DNA of 64,000 nt from Streptomyces luomodiensis (GCF_031679605.1 NZ_CP117522.1:2542001-2606000); one strand, 5' to 3'. Counted from the first letter of the stretch, positions 42,103 through 53,133 are shown. Program-made: numbers and translations. Notes: generated by a model not told the origin, from the sequence alone.

Positions 42103-44016
42103 GTGGGGGCCTTGTTTCCTCTCTCGCGTGAGTCCGTCTCGCGGACGACGCTGCCCGGAAGTGTGGGCGCTCCCGGCGCGGCACGTGCCTTCGTCCGTAC
42201 GGCGCTTACGGAGCAGAGCACGACGGAGACGTACACACCGATCGCCGTCGACGAACGGTCGGTCGATGACGCGGTGCTTCTGGTGAGCGAGCTGGTCACC
42301 AATGCCGTACTGCACGCCGGCACCCGGGTCGAGGTCATCTGCCGGGTCCAGCCCGGCGGCGCCGACGACGAGGCCGGCGCCGCGGGGCCCGGCGAGACGC
42401 CCGGCCCGGACGACGTGCCGAAGCGGCCGGGCATCGTCGTGGAGGTGGTGGACCTCCACCCCGCCAGCACCGTGTACGGGGGACCGGAGACCCAGCGCCG
42501 GGGCCGCGGCCGGGGGCTCCAACTGATCGGGGCGCTCGCCGAGTCCTGGGGCGTGACCTACCACCGCACCCGTAAGGCGGTCTGGTTCCGGCTGGACGCC
42601 GAGCGGGCCGGGCCCGCGTACGACACCGTCCCCACCAGCGCGCTCGGCCGTGAGCTGCGGTTCGCCGAGACCCTCGCCCCCATCCCGCCGCGTGAGCAGC
42701 GCGATCCCACCACCGAGTGGGTGGACCGCGGCGGGCCGTCCTTCCTCGCCGAGGCCAGTGAACTGCTCACCGGCCAGCTCGACGAGAACATGGTCGCCGC
42801 GCTCGCCGGACAGCTCCTGGTCCCCCGGCTGGCCGACTGGTGCGCGGTCTGGCTGGTCACCGAGGGCGGCCGGCTCCAGCTCGCCCGCGTCTGGCACGGC
42901 GATGAGCGCCGGATCGACGCGCTCCGCGTCGCGCTGGAGCGGTATCCGCCGCCGACCGGGCTCGGCTCGGCGGGCGGTACGCCCTGGCCCTGGCCCGGGG
43001 TCGCGGACAGCCACGGGACGGGCGGATCGGCGGTGTGCTTCCCCCTGATCGCGCACGGCCGCAGCCATGGCGCACTCCTGCTCGGCCGGGCCGGCGTGCC
43101 GCGGCTGAGCGAGGGCGTGGTGCGGCTCTCGGAGGACGTGGCGCGGCGGGTGGCCCAGGCGGTCGCCACCGCCCGGCAGTACACCCGGCAGGCGACGATC
43201 AGTCGGGCGCTGCAACGCCGGCAGCTGCCCATGTCGCTCGCCCATATCCCGGGCGTGGACACGGCGATCGTCTACGAGCCGCACGGCGAGGGCCAGACCG
43301 TCGGCGGCGACTTCTACGATCTGTTCCCGATGAGCAGCCGCCGCTGGTGCTTCCTGCTGGGCGACGTCCAGGGCAGCGACCCGGAGGCGATGTCGGTCAC
43401 GGGGCTGGCCCGCCACCTGGTCCGGCTGCTGGCCCGCGAGGGCCACGGCGTCGAGTCGGTGCTCAGCCGGCTGAACCAGGCGCTGGTGGAGGAGGAGACG
43501 GAGGCGGCGGAGATCGGCGGCGAACAGGCCCGCCCGCGCTTTTTGAGCCTGCTCTACGGGGAGCTGGAGCCCGATCCGGAAGGCGGCGGCGCCCGCTGCA
43601 CGCTGGCGAGCGCCGGTCATCCGCTGCCGCTGCGGCTGACCACCGACGGTGCGGTGGCGCCTGCCGCCACCCCCCAGATGCTGCTCGGCATCGACGAGGA
43701 TCCCGGCTTCCACGCCGACACCGTGAACCTGGCGCCCGGCGAGACGCTGCTGTGCGTCACCGACGGGGTGACCGAGCGGCGCAACGGCACCCGTCAGCTG
43801 GATGACGACGACGGCCTTTCCGAGATCCTGCGGGGCTGTGTCGGGCTGGGCGCCAAGGCCGTCGCGGAGCGGGTGCGGCGCGCCACGCATGACTTCGCCG
43901 CCGAGCCGGTCGACGACGATCTCGCGGTGCTGGTGCTGGAGGCGGTGCCGCCGGTGAGCCACCGCGGCTGCCGTGACGGGGCGGGGCTGGGCCGGGACCG
44001 GGACGGGACCGTGTGA
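42103..44016 (+). CDS. HATPase-GAF-PP2C (SpoIIE-type) phosphatase/anti-sigma regulator
   Basis: The 637-residue protein has three parts. Residues ~20-165 form a SpoIIAB/RsbW-like ATPase (VLLVSELVTNAVLHAG, then GRGRGLQLIGALAESWG). Residues ~220-360 are GAF-like. Residues ~385-620 form a PPM/SpoIIE phosphatase, with metal Asp in VGGDFYDLF, GDVQGSDPEA, LASAGHPLPL and VTDGVTERRN. It probably controls an anti-sigma/anti-anti-sigma partner switch. The divergent multi-HAMP kinase suggests a joint stress pathway. No sigma factor gene is nearby. Confidence 0.93.
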   Translation: MGALFPLSRESVSRTTLPGSVGAPGAARAFVRTALTEQSTTETYTPIAVDERSVDDAVLLVSELVTNAVLHAGTRVEVICRVQPGGADDEAGAAGPGETPGPDDVPKRPGIVVEVVDLHPASTVYGGPETQRRGRGRGLQLIGALAESWGVTYHRTRKAVWFRLDAERAGPAYDTVPTSALGRELRFAETLAPIPPREQRDPTTEWVDRGGPSFLAEASELLTGQLDENMVAALAGQLLVPRLADWCAVWLVTEGGRLQLARVWHGDERRIDALRVALERYPPPTGLGSAGGTPWPWPGVADSHGTGGSAVCFPLIAHGRSHGALLLGRAGVPRLSEGVVRLSEDVARRVAQAVATARQYTRQATISRALQRRQLPMSLAHIPGVDTAIVYEPHGEGQTVGGDFYDLFPMSSRRWCFLLGDVQGSDPEAMSVTGLARHLVRLLAREGHGVESVLSRLNQALVEEETEAAEIGGEQARPRFLSLLYGELEPDPEGGGARCTLASAGHPLPLRLTTDGAVAPAATPQMLLGIDEDPGFHADTVNLAPGETLLCVTDGVTERRNGTRQLDDDDGLSEILRGCVGLGAKAVAERVRRATHDFAAEPVDDDLAVLVLEAVPPVSHRGCRDGAGLGRDRDGTV

Positions 44017-44199
44017 CAGGGCCGCCCGTGGTGTCCGCCGATGACTTCACCGGACTCCTCCGGACTTCGCCGGTGACGGAGGCCGTTGAGCGGCACGTCA
44101 TCGTTGAGTGGCACGTCCTTCGTCACCGCCACGCACCGGCACTCACCGTCCGGGGCACTCACCGTCCGGCCGGCGCCGTCGGTCCGCCGACCCGTGCCG

Positions 44200-44979
44200 T
44201 CAGTCCGCCAATCCGACCAGGTCGCGCAGTCGGCGGGCCTGGGCGGCGCGCTCGGCGGCGCGCTGCTCCTCGTAGGTGCGGTCCACGGCACCCCGCAGCA
44301 GCGCCTTGGTCTCGATCACGGCGTCGCGCGGCGCGGCGAGGAGGGCCGCCGCCAGGTCCTGGACCGCGCCGTCGAGTTCGGCGGCGGGCACCACGAGGTT
44401 GGCGAGCCCGGTCCGCTCGGCCTCCTCGGCATGGACGAAGCGCCCGGTGGCGCAGATCTCCAGCGCCCGCGCATACCCCACGAGGCCGACCAGCGGATGG
44501 GTGCCGGTGAGGTCCGGCACCAGTCCGAGGCTGGTCTCGCGCATGGCGAACTGTGCGTCGTCCGCACAGATCCGCAGGTCACAGGCGAGTGCGAGCTGGA
44601 ATCCGGCCCCGATGGCATGGCCCTGGACGGCGGCGACCGACACGATGTCGTTCCGCCGCCACCAGGTGAACGCCTGCTGGTACTCGGCGATCGTGGCGTC
44701 CAGTTCGCTGTCGGAGCCGCGCGCCAGGTCGCGGAACGACGGCTCGCCGTCGAATCCCTCGGGCGTGAACGCCTGCCGGTCCAGACCCGCCGAGAAGGAC
44801 TTGCCCTCGGCGCGCAGCACCACCACGCGCACGGTGCCCGGCACCAGCTTTCCCGCCTCGGCCAGCGCCCGCCACACAGCGGGCGACTGGGCGTTGCGCT
44901 TCGCCGGGTTGGTCAGGGTCACCGTGGCGACCGTGTCATCGACGGTGAGCCGAACGCCGTCCTTGTCGAGCAGGGTCAC
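44200..44979 (-). CDS. Enoyl-CoA hydratase/isomerase family protein
   Basis: The 259-residue crotonase-fold protein has the oxyanion-hole segments KSFSAGLD and AAVQGHAIGAGFQLALACD. ETSLGLVPDLTGTHPL is in the position of the catalytic-Glu region. The GTG start has GGAGG five bases upstream. It is monocistronic. It acts on CoA thioesters in fatty-acid or related catabolism; the substrate is not predictable. It converges with the phosphatase gene across ~180 bp of short direct repeats. Confidence 0.92.
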   Translation of the reverse strand: MTLLDKDGVRLTVDDTVATVTLTNPAKRNAQSPAVWRALAEAGKLVPGTVRVVVLRAEGKSFSAGLDRQAFTPEGFDGEPSFRDLARGSDSELDATIAEYQQAFTWWRRNDIVSVAAVQGHAIGAGFQLALACDLRICADDAQFAMRETSLGLVPDLTGTHPLVGLVGYARALEICATGRFVHAEEAERTGLANLVVPAAELDGAVQDLAAALLAAPRDAVIETKALLRGAVDRTYEEQRAAERAAQARRLRDLVGLAD

Positions 44980-45112
44980 AGGGGCCTCCGGTCGAGTGCG
45001 GTCAGTACAAGTGACTGCACAGTAACCACCCGGCCGAACCGACGGTCAGCCGGGTGGCACCCCTGTCCATACCTGCTGGTCGTGCTGGTCCTGGCGGAGC
45101 CGGCGGGCGCGA

Positions 45113-45334
45113 TCAGGCCGAGGCGGCCTTCTTGCCCCGTGTGGCACCGCCGCGTCCCCGTAGGGAAACTCCGGATTCGCTGAGCATCCGGTGAACGAAT
45201 CCATAGGAACGGCCGGTCTCCTCGGCCAGCGCCCGGATGCTCGCACCGGAGTCGTACTTCTTCTTCAGGTCTGCCGCGAGCTTTTCGCGCGCGGCGCCGG
45301 TCACCCGGCTGCCCTTCTTCAGAGTCTCGGCCAC
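45113..45334 (-). CDS. Small helix-turn-helix protein
   Basis: The 73-residue protein has a basic N-terminus (AETLKKGSRVTGAAREKLAA). A helix-turn-helix follows (YDSGASIRALAEETGRSYGF), then SESGVSLRGRGGATRGKK with an AT-hook-like RGRGG. The family is highly conserved across actinobacteria. GAGGAGG precedes the GTG. It is probably a nucleoid-associated or global DNA-binding protein; targets unknown. Confidence 0.88.
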   Translation of the reverse strand: MAETLKKGSRVTGAAREKLAADLKKKYDSGASIRALAEETGRSYGFVHRMLSESGVSLRGRGGATRGKKAASA

Positions 45335-45729
45335 CCGTGCCTCCTCATGGGAAGTGCGCTCTGGACTCTCATGATCACCCCTATAGGGCTTCCTGGCCAC
45401 CCATTCGGCAAGGTCTGTGGATGAAGGATTGCTTGAAATCGCGGCACGAGGACCTTCGGAAGCAAGGATTCCGGTGCTGTTCGACCTGACACTCTTTCGT
45501 GTTCACCGGCGAAGAGGCAGGTCAGGGCATACGTGAGCAAGGTCGGAGAGATCCAGACCGGCGCACGGCACGCCGCGTGCGCCGGTGGCCCGCGACGCGC
45601 CGCGATACCAGCCGTTCTCACTCAGATGATGGATCACGCCTAGGCCGAATGATCTATCGGAAGGGTACGGGGCCGGAGGAACCGGGCTCTTGCCACGGCG
45701 TCCGGCGAAACCGGGCCCTTGGGACGGCC
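45335..45729. other. Intergenic region without a supported gene
   Basis: This 395-bp region contains the small HTH gene's promoter region and the 3' flank of the ABC-F gene. It has AT-richer patches near 45480-45660. I see no tRNA or small reading frame with family-like sequence. Confidence 0.5.
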
Positions 45730-47328
45730 TCAGGCGAGCGCCACGAGGTCCGCGTACTCCTCGCCCCACAGGTCCTCGACCCCGTCCGGAAGCAGGATGA
45801 TCCGCTCCGGCTGTAGCGCGTCGACGGCGCCCTCGTCGTGGGTCACCAGGACCACCGCACCGGCGAAGGTGCGCAGCGCGCCGAGGATCTCCTCACGGCT
45901 GGCCGGGTCGAGGTTGTTGGTGGGCTCGTCCAGGAGCAGCACATTGGCCGAGGAGACCACGAGGGTGGCCAGCGCGAGCCGGGTCTTCTCACCACCGGAG
46001 AGCACCCCGGCCGGCTTGTCCACGTCGTCGCCGGAGAACAGGAACGACCCGAGCGTCTTACGGATGTCGACGAGGTCCAGGTCCGGGGCGGCGGAGCGCA
46101 TGTTCTCCAGGACGGTGCGGTCCGGGTCCAGCGTCTCGTGCTCCTGCGCGTAATAGCCCAGCTTCAGCCCGTGGCCAGGGGTCACCGCACCGGTGTCCGG
46201 CTTCTCGACCCCGGCCAGCAGCCGCAGCAGGGTCGTCTTACCGGCGCCGTTCAGCCCGAGGATGACGACCCGGGAGCCCTTGTCGACGGCCAGGTTCACA
46301 TCGGTGAAGATCTCCAGGGAGCCGTACGACTTCGACAGCCCCTCCGCGGTCAGCGGGGTCTTGCCGCACGGGGCCGGGTCGGGGAAGCGGAGCTTGGCGA
46401 CCTTGTCGGACTGACGGACCTCCTCCAGACCGGCCAGCAGCTTCTCGGCGCGGCGGGCCATGTTCTGGGCGGCCACGGTCTTGGTCGCCTTGGCGCGCAT
46501 CTTGTCGGCCTGGGCGTTGAGCGCCGCGGCCTTCTTCTCGGCGTTGGCGCGCTCGCGTTTGCGCCGCTTCTCGTCGGCCTCGCGCTGGGCCTGGTAGAGC
46601 TTCCAGCCCATGTTGTAGATGTCGATCACCGAGCGGTTGGCGTCGAGGTAGAAGACCTTGTTGACGACCGTCTCGACGAGGTCGACGTCGTGGGAGATGA
46701 CGATGAAACCGCCGCTGTAGGTCTTGAGGTAGTCCCGCAGCCAGCTGATCGAGTCGGCGTCGAGGTGGTTGGTGGGCTCGTCCAGCAGCAGGATGTCGGA
46801 GTCCGAGAAGAGGATCCGGGCCAGCTCGACCCGGCGCCGCTGACCGCCGGAGAGCGTATGGAGCGGCTGGCCGAGCACCCGGTCCGGCAGCCCGAGACTG
46901 GCCGCGATGGTCGCGGCCTCCGCCTCGGCGGCGTATCCGCCCTTGGTGAGGAACTCGGTCTCCAGGCGCTCGTACTTCTTCATCGCGCGCTCGCGGGTGG
47001 CGCCCTTGCCGTTGGCCATCCGGTCCTCGTTCTCGCGCATCTTACGGAGCACGGAGTCGAGGTCGCGGGCCGAGAGGATGCGGTCGCGGGCGAGGACGTC
47101 GAGGTCGCCGGTGCGCGGGTCCTGCGGGAGGTAGCCGACCTGACCGGAGCGGGTGATCGTGCCGGAGGCCGGGATGCCCTCACCGGCCAGACACTTGGTG
47201 AGCGTGGTCTTGCCCGCGCCGTTGCGGCCGACGAGGCCGACGCGGTCGCCCTTGGCGATGCGGAAGGAGGCGGACTCGATGAGGACGCGGGCGCCGGCAC
47301 GCAGCTCGACGCCGGAGGCGGTGATCAC
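45730..47328 (-). CDS. ABC-F family ATPase
   Basis: The 532-residue protein has two ABC domains without membrane segments. Walker A motifs are GRNGAGKTT and GLNGAGKTT. Signatures are TLSGGQRRRVELA and VLSGGEKTRLALA, and Walker B strands are ILLLDEPTNHLD and VLLLDEPTNNLD. A basic linker (~residues 250-310, EKRRKRERANAEKKAAALNA) separates the domains, as in EttA/Uup-type translation factors. The GTG start has AGGAG eight bases upstream. It is probably a ribosome-associated translation factor, not a transporter. No biosynthetic cluster nearby hints at antibiotic protection. Confidence 0.93.
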   Translation of the reverse strand: MITASGVELRAGARVLIESASFRIAKGDRVGLVGRNGAGKTTLTKCLAGEGIPASGTITRSGQVGYLPQDPRTGDLDVLARDRILSARDLDSVLRKMRENEDRMANGKGATRERAMKKYERLETEFLTKGGYAAEAEAATIAASLGLPDRVLGQPLHTLSGGQRRRVELARILFSDSDILLLDEPTNHLDADSISWLRDYLKTYSGGFIVISHDVDLVETVVNKVFYLDANRSVIDIYNMGWKLYQAQREADEKRRKRERANAEKKAAALNAQADKMRAKATKTVAAQNMARRAEKLLAGLEEVRQSDKVAKLRFPDPAPCGKTPLTAEGLSKSYGSLEIFTDVNLAVDKGSRVVILGLNGAGKTTLLRLLAGVEKPDTGAVTPGHGLKLGYYAQEHETLDPDRTVLENMRSAAPDLDLVDIRKTLGSFLFSGDDVDKPAGVLSGGEKTRLALATLVVSSANVLLLDEPTNNLDPASREEILGALRTFAGAVVLVTHDEGAVDALQPERIILLPDGVEDLWGEEYADLVALA

Positions 47329-47563
47329 GGAAATTACTCCTGGGCAGAACGGACGGCGGACGGGACGCGTCAAAAGGGGGCCGCGCGCAGCGCGCCGTAC
47401 AGGGGTGGAGGCGAGCGACGGGCGGGCGGGCCGACGCCGTCTAATGCACGAGGAGAATTGCCATGCGGACAGTTTAGCGGGGCGGGCAAGTCGATTTTTC
47501 CGCGGTTCCCCCCGCTGCCCGCTCCCCGCGGGCCACTCCCCTCTCCCCCGGCGGCCGCTCCCC

Positions 47564-49015
47564 TCAGGCGCCGCCCGTGTGCACCTGGAAAGCCGCCCGG
47601 CGCACCGCCTTGGCCAGGGCCGGATCGGGGTGGGCGGCGGCCAGCGCCACCAGGACCTGCACGGTGCGGGGGTGGCCCACGGCACGTACCTCCTCCAGCA
47701 GCGCGGGCACGGTGCCCTGGACGGCGGACTCCAGGTGGCGGACGAGCAGCGGGCTCTCCCCGTGGTCGGAGATGGCCGCGGCGGTGTCCACCCACAGCCA
47801 GGTGGCCTCCTCGCGGGTGAGCGCGTCCAGCGCATCGTCCGGGTCGGCCCCCTCGTGCTCGGCGAGCCACAGAAGCGCGTACGGCCGCAGGCACGATTCG
47901 TCGACGACGGCCCGTACGGCGGGCTCGGCGGGCGCCCCGACGACGCGCAGCGCCTCGAAGGCGAGCCCGCGCAGCAGTGCGTCGTCGCCGCGCGCCGCGT
48001 CGATGAGCTCGGTGACGGCGCTGCCGACCGGGCGGGCGGCCAGCCAGGCCCGGTACTCGGCGCGGGCGGGGCCCGGGGTCAGGCCCGCGCAGCCGCGCAG
48101 CATGTCGGCGGCGGGCTGCTCGATGTTCCCGGCCGGGCTCTGGGCGGCGACGCAGATCTGCTCGAGCTTGACCCACACCGCCCAGTTGCCGAGCGCGGTG
48201 AGCACGGCCTCGCGGCGGTCGCCCTCGGCGCCGTCCGCCGCGCTCCCCGCGCCCTCAGGGCCGTCTTCGGGTCCCTCCCGCACGGTGAGCGCCCCGACGG
48301 ACGAGAGGGCGTCCAGGGCCCAGTCGAGCAGCCCCTCCAGGGTGGCGGCGTCCTCGGCGTCATGGGCGCCCTCGGCGCCGTTGGCGGGCTCCCGGGCCTC
48401 GGCGGCCTCCTGGGGAACCTCGCACCGCTCGGTGCGCAGCTCGGCGACCCGCTGCCGGAGCATGTCCAGCAGGGTGGCGATCGGCACGGGGCCCGCCGAG
48501 AGCTGGAGCAGGGACAGCAGCTGCGGTACGGCCTCGACGACCTCCGCGACCGCCGTCGGCTCGGCCGTGGCCGGGGCGGGGCAGGCCAGGGACCACGCGT
48601 CGAGGAGCGCGACCCAGCCGCGCAGCACCGCGCTGTCGTCGCGGTCCCACGCCTGGAGCCGCCAGCCGGGGCGGGTGGTGCCCGCGTGGTGCTCGATGAG
48701 GCCGATGAGGCGGGCGCGGTCCCAGTCGCTCCGCACCTCCTGCGGGCTCAGTCCGAGCGCCGCCGCGGCGCGGGCGGCGGCCTCGTCGGACAGCGCGCCG
48801 GGCGCGCCGTGCTCGGCCGCGGCCCAATGGGCGATCGCCACGGCCCCGGTGAGCCCCGCCCTGGCTCTCCGGGCCAGCTCCGCCGGGGGCGGAGTGCCCT
48901 CGGGCGGGCGGGGCGCCGGTCTTGAGCCGCGGTTCACCGCGGGCCGGCGGGCGGTGGCCATCGGCCGGTTGCGGACGAGTCGGAGCCGGGAGTCGCGCGG
49001 AGTACGGGACGTCAC
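47564..49015 (-). CDS. Large hypothetical Ala-rich helical protein
   Basis: The 483-residue protein is mostly alpha-helical, with a C-terminal half resembling HEAT-type repeats (PAEPAVRAVVDES, DDALDALTREEATWLWVDTA, HPRTVQVLVALAAAHPDP). An acidic low-complexity linker sits near residue 245 (EGPEDGPEGAGSAADGAEGD). No catalytic motif is seen. The start is uncertain: a GTG is used here, but others are possible. Homologues seem widespread in Streptomyces as hypotheticals. No function is assigned. Confidence 0.8.
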   Translation of the reverse strand: MTSRTPRDSRLRLVRNRPMATARRPAVNRGSRPAPRPPEGTPPPAELARRARAGLTGAVAIAHWAAAEHGAPGALSDEAAARAAAALGLSPQEVRSDWDRARLIGLIEHHAGTTRPGWRLQAWDRDDSAVLRGWVALLDAWSLACPAPATAEPTAVAEVVEAVPQLLSLLQLSAGPVPIATLLDMLRQRVAELRTERCEVPQEAAEAREPANGAEGAHDAEDAATLEGLLDWALDALSSVGALTVREGPEDGPEGAGSAADGAEGDRREAVLTALGNWAVWVKLEQICVAAQSPAGNIEQPAADMLRGCAGLTPGPARAEYRAWLAARPVGSAVTELIDAARGDDALLRGLAFEALRVVGAPAEPAVRAVVDESCLRPYALLWLAEHEGADPDDALDALTREEATWLWVDTAAAISDHGESPLLVRHLESAVQGTVPALLEEVRAVGHPRTVQVLVALAAAHPDPALAKAVRRAAFQVHTGGA

Positions 49016-49192
49016 GGGAGCAGTCTCGCCGTTGACGGCCCGAAAGCCCAATCGGCACCCGTCCGGCGGTCGCCGCGAACGGCGCGCGTCACCTTACGGA
49101 CGCTTCCGTCTCCGCCGCGCGAACGCCTCCCGCGCCGCCTCGCACGCCCTTCCGCGGTCGCCTTACGGATCGCACGGATCGCTTCCCAGGCG

Positions 49193-50320
49193 CTAGAGGA
49201 ACGGCGTCAAAAAGCGCCGCAGGACCTCTTCGTACCCCTGGGGGTCAGCGTTCCACATGGCCGCGTGCGGGGCCTGCCGCACCGTGTGAAGGGTGACCAG
49301 ATCGCGTCGGCGGTCGGCGAGTTCACGCGAGACGTGCCAGGGCGCGAGGGTGTCGTCGGGGCCGTGGGCGATCAGCGTGGGCACGGACAGCCGCTCGGGG
49401 TCGGCCACCTCCGGAAGCCTGCTGTCGTGGAGTCCGGTGCGCCCCTCGGCGGCCCGCAGGGCGAGCGGAAGCAGGGGGGCGGGGATGCGGCGGGCCGTGG
49501 CGAGGGCGCGCAGGGTGGCCTGCCAGTCGAGCACCGGGGAGTCCAGGACGATGCCGCGGACGTGGTGCCGCAGCACGGAGTTCGCGGCCGTGTGGAGCGC
49601 CATGGATGCGCCGATGGACCAGCCGTGCAGCACGATCCCGGTCGCCCCGTAGCCCACCGCGTAGCGGATGGCCGCCTCCAGGTCGCGCCACTCGGTGTCG
49701 CCGAGGTGGGATATGCCGCCCTCGGGGCGGGGGGCGCCGGGGTCCCCGCGGTAGGCGAGGTCGAGCACCGGCACCCGCAGCTGCCGCAGGAAGGGCATGA
49801 CGACCATAGGGTGCTCACGGGTGGTGCCGAGGCCATGGGTGGTGATCACCCACGTGGAGCGTTCGCCGGGGACGAACCAGGCGGGCAGCGGACCGAGTTC
49901 GCCGGACACCTCGACGTCGGCGTGGTCGATGCCGAGCGCGTCCCGCGGATTGCCGATGTGCACCTGGGGGGTCAGCCGCACCCGGGTGCCGGGGGTCAGA
50001 TCGCCGTGGGCGACCCGCTCCAGGCGGCGTACGACGCAGTCGGCGCCGCGCGGGGCGTCCTCGATGACGGGGCCGACGACGGCGTGGCAGGAGCGGCCGG
50101 TGAGGCCGTAGGTGCCGGGGCGCAGCGTGGCGAGGGAGCGGGTCAGGGTGATCTGGCCGGCCGCGGTCGCGTGCACGGTCAGCGGCGGCTCGTTGGGCAG
50201 CGGGCGGCCGGGGCCCGGTTTCAGCGCAGCGTCGGTGGCGTACCGTCCGGCCGCCACCGCGGCCGCGCCGACACTCAGCAGGGTGGTGGCGGCCGCAACC
50301 GCCGTTGTGCGCAGACGCAT
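49193..50320 (-). CDS. Alpha/beta hydrolase with N-terminal signal anchor
   Basis: The 375-residue protein begins with a hydrophobic helix (TTAVAAATTLLSVGAAAVAA), a signal anchor or signal peptide. An extra ~120-residue domain precedes the hydrolase fold. The catalytic triad is Ser in LHGWSIGAS, Asp in AHGPDDTLAP and His in APHAAMWN. Substrate unknown; possible peptidase or esterase at the membrane's outer face. The gene is monocistronic and well preserved. Confidence 0.88.
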   Translation of the reverse strand: MRLRTTAVAAATTLLSVGAAAVAAGRYATDAALKPGPGRPLPNEPPLTVHATAAGQITLTRSLATLRPGTYGLTGRSCHAVVGPVIEDAPRGADCVVRRLERVAHGDLTPGTRVRLTPQVHIGNPRDALGIDHADVEVSGELGPLPAWFVPGERSTWVITTHGLGTTREHPMVVMPFLRQLRVPVLDLAYRGDPGAPRPEGGISHLGDTEWRDLEAAIRYAVGYGATGIVLHGWSIGASMALHTAANSVLRHHVRGIVLDSPVLDWQATLRALATARRIPAPLLPLALRAAEGRTGLHDSRLPEVADPERLSVPTLIAHGPDDTLAPWHVSRELADRRRDLVTLHTVRQAPHAAMWNADPQGYEEVLRRFLTPFL

Positions 50321-50500
50321 CCCTCCCAGTGTGGGCGGGGAGGCGGCCTCTGGCCAGCGGGCGTGCCTCGCCGGGTGACCGGCGGGCCGGGACCGGACGT
50401 GCCCGGCCGGGTGACCGTACGGGGTCGGGTGACCGATACGGGCAGGACCGGGCGGGACCGGCCGGATGTCCGTACGACCCGGGCCGGGCGCGCCGCGGGC

Positions 50501-51187
50501 TCAGCGCGGCTGGCCGTAGCCGCTCAGCTTCTCCGCGGCCCGCCGCATCTCGTCCGGCGGGATCAGGGAGGGGGTGCGGCCGGGGACGGAGGCCGCGGCC
50601 AGCCAGACCTGGCACATCCATTCGAGCTGGGCGGTGCGGTCGTACGCCTGGTCCAGGGTGGCGCCGTGGACGACGGTGCCGTGGTTGCGCAGCAGACAGC
50701 CGCTGCGGTCGCGCAGCGCCTCGATCATGGCGGCGGCCAGTTCGTCCGTTCCGTAGAGCGCGTAGGCGGCGACCCGGACCGGGCCGCCGAGGGCGGCGGT
50801 CATGTAGTGGATCGCGGGGAGCTCGTCGACGAGCGTGGAGACGGCCGTGGCGTGGACGGCGTGGGTGTGGACCACGGCCTGGGCGTCGGTCTCGCGGTAG
50901 ACGGCGAGGTGCATGGGCAGCTCGCTGGTGGGCCGGAGCGTCCCGAGGACCTGCTGTCCGTCGAGATCGACGGCGACGGCGTCCCGGGGGCCGAGCCGGT
51001 CGTACGGGACGCCGCTGGGGGTCACCAGGACGGTGTCGCCGACCCGGGCCGAGACATTGCCCGAGGTACCGACGACCAGGCCGTCCGCGGTGGTCCTGCG
51101 GGCCGTGCGCACCACCTGCGCCCATGCCTGCCGCAGGGGGTGGGTCAACCGCGGCTGCGGCCGCCGTGGGGATTGCGACTGTGTCAC
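50501..51187 (-). CDS. Class II aldolase/adducin family protein
   Basis: The 228-residue protein has the class II aldolase motifs GTSGNVSAR, TSELPMHLAVYRE (catalytic Glu), the metal-binding HTHAVHATA and LLRNHGTVVHG. It is similar to L-fuculose-phosphate or L-ribulose-phosphate-type enzymes. The metal is likely zinc. The GTG start has GAGGACAG upstream. Substrate cannot be assigned; no sugar genes are adjacent. Confidence 0.9.
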   Translation of the reverse strand: MTQSQSPRRPQPRLTHPLRQAWAQVVRTARRTTADGLVVGTSGNVSARVGDTVLVTPSGVPYDRLGPRDAVAVDLDGQQVLGTLRPTSELPMHLAVYRETDAQAVVHTHAVHATAVSTLVDELPAIHYMTAALGGPVRVAAYALYGTDELAAAMIEALRDRSGCLLRNHGTVVHGATLDQAYDRTAQLEWMCQVWLAAASVPGRTPSLIPPDEMRRAAEKLSGYGQPR

Positions 51188-51462
51188 CTGTCCTCACCTC
51201 CGTTGGCCCGATCCTCCCAGGCGCCCGGAGGCCGGGCGGCGGCGGGGCCGGAACGGGCTCGCCGGGCGCCTACGGTCGCGCCTCGTGGACAGCCGGCCCG
51301 GGTGGGCGGCGGAGGGTGAACGGCGGGTGGCCGCGCGGTCGGGCCACGGGCCGCCTCAGGAGTGCTCGATCGTCACCCAACTCCCTTGCGACACAGGAGA
51401 GTAGGCTCGAATTCACTGCGTATTAGCACGCCCGCAACCACGTCATCCCCACGCCTGACTCA

Positions 51463-51484
51463 GTTCATCTTCCGTTCACCATGC
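51463..51484 (+). promoter_or_regulatory. PHO-box-like direct repeat upstream of pit
   Basis: Two 11-bp units, GTTCATCTTCC and GTTCACCATGC, match the PhoP box direct-repeat layout of Streptomyces. A third GTTCACC at 51493 is out of register. They lie about 50-75 bp before the phosphate transporter start, where PhoP control is plausible. Confidence 0.65.
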
Positions 51485-51536
51485 TTCCCTACGTTCACCG
51501 AGGCACTACCGACCTTCGAACTGATTGACCGGGTGT

Positions 51537-52871
<1,335 letters not shown>

Positions 52872-52884
52872 GGAGCCGGCAAAC

Positions 52885-53133
52885 ATGGACATCGACTGGG
52901 CGGCACTCGGCCAGGTCTTCGGCGTCAGCCTCGTGGTGACGGTCGGCATGGTGGGCGTCTTCACCCTGGGTATCGTCGGGACGTCCCGCAAGACGCGGCC
53001 GGAGCAGGGCGACACGGCCGCCGTGCCGGGTGGTGCGGCCGACGCCTCCGCGCTCGCGCGCACCGGCGCGTACGCCTGTTTCGCGGTGTGCGCCGCGGTC
53101 GTGGCGTACGGCATCTATCTGATCGTCGGCTGA
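52885..53133 (+). CDS. Small two-helix membrane protein linked to pit
   Basis: The 82-residue protein has helices at residues ~10-30 (FGVSLVVTVGMVGVFTLGIV) and ~62-80 (CFAVCAAVVAYGIYLIV), with a charged loop between. AAGGAG precedes the ATG. It is a conserved partner of the low-affinity phosphate transporter gene in Streptomyces. It may be an accessory subunit. No known domain. Confidence 0.85.
   Translation: MDIDWAALGQVFGVSLVVTVGMVGVFTLGIVGTSRKTRPEQGDTAAVPGGAADASALARTGAYACFAVCAAVVAYGIYLIVG

Noticed and set aside
44017..44199. Terminator or small RNA between the phosphatase and hydratase genes
   Set aside because: Only short imperfect direct repeats (GTTGAG-GGCACGTC, ACTCACCGTCCGG) are seen; no convincing stem-loop.
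45503..45729. Possible small gene or tRNA in the gap before the ABC-F 3' end
   Set aside because: No cloverleaf, no family-like translation and no clear ribosome-binding site could be supported.
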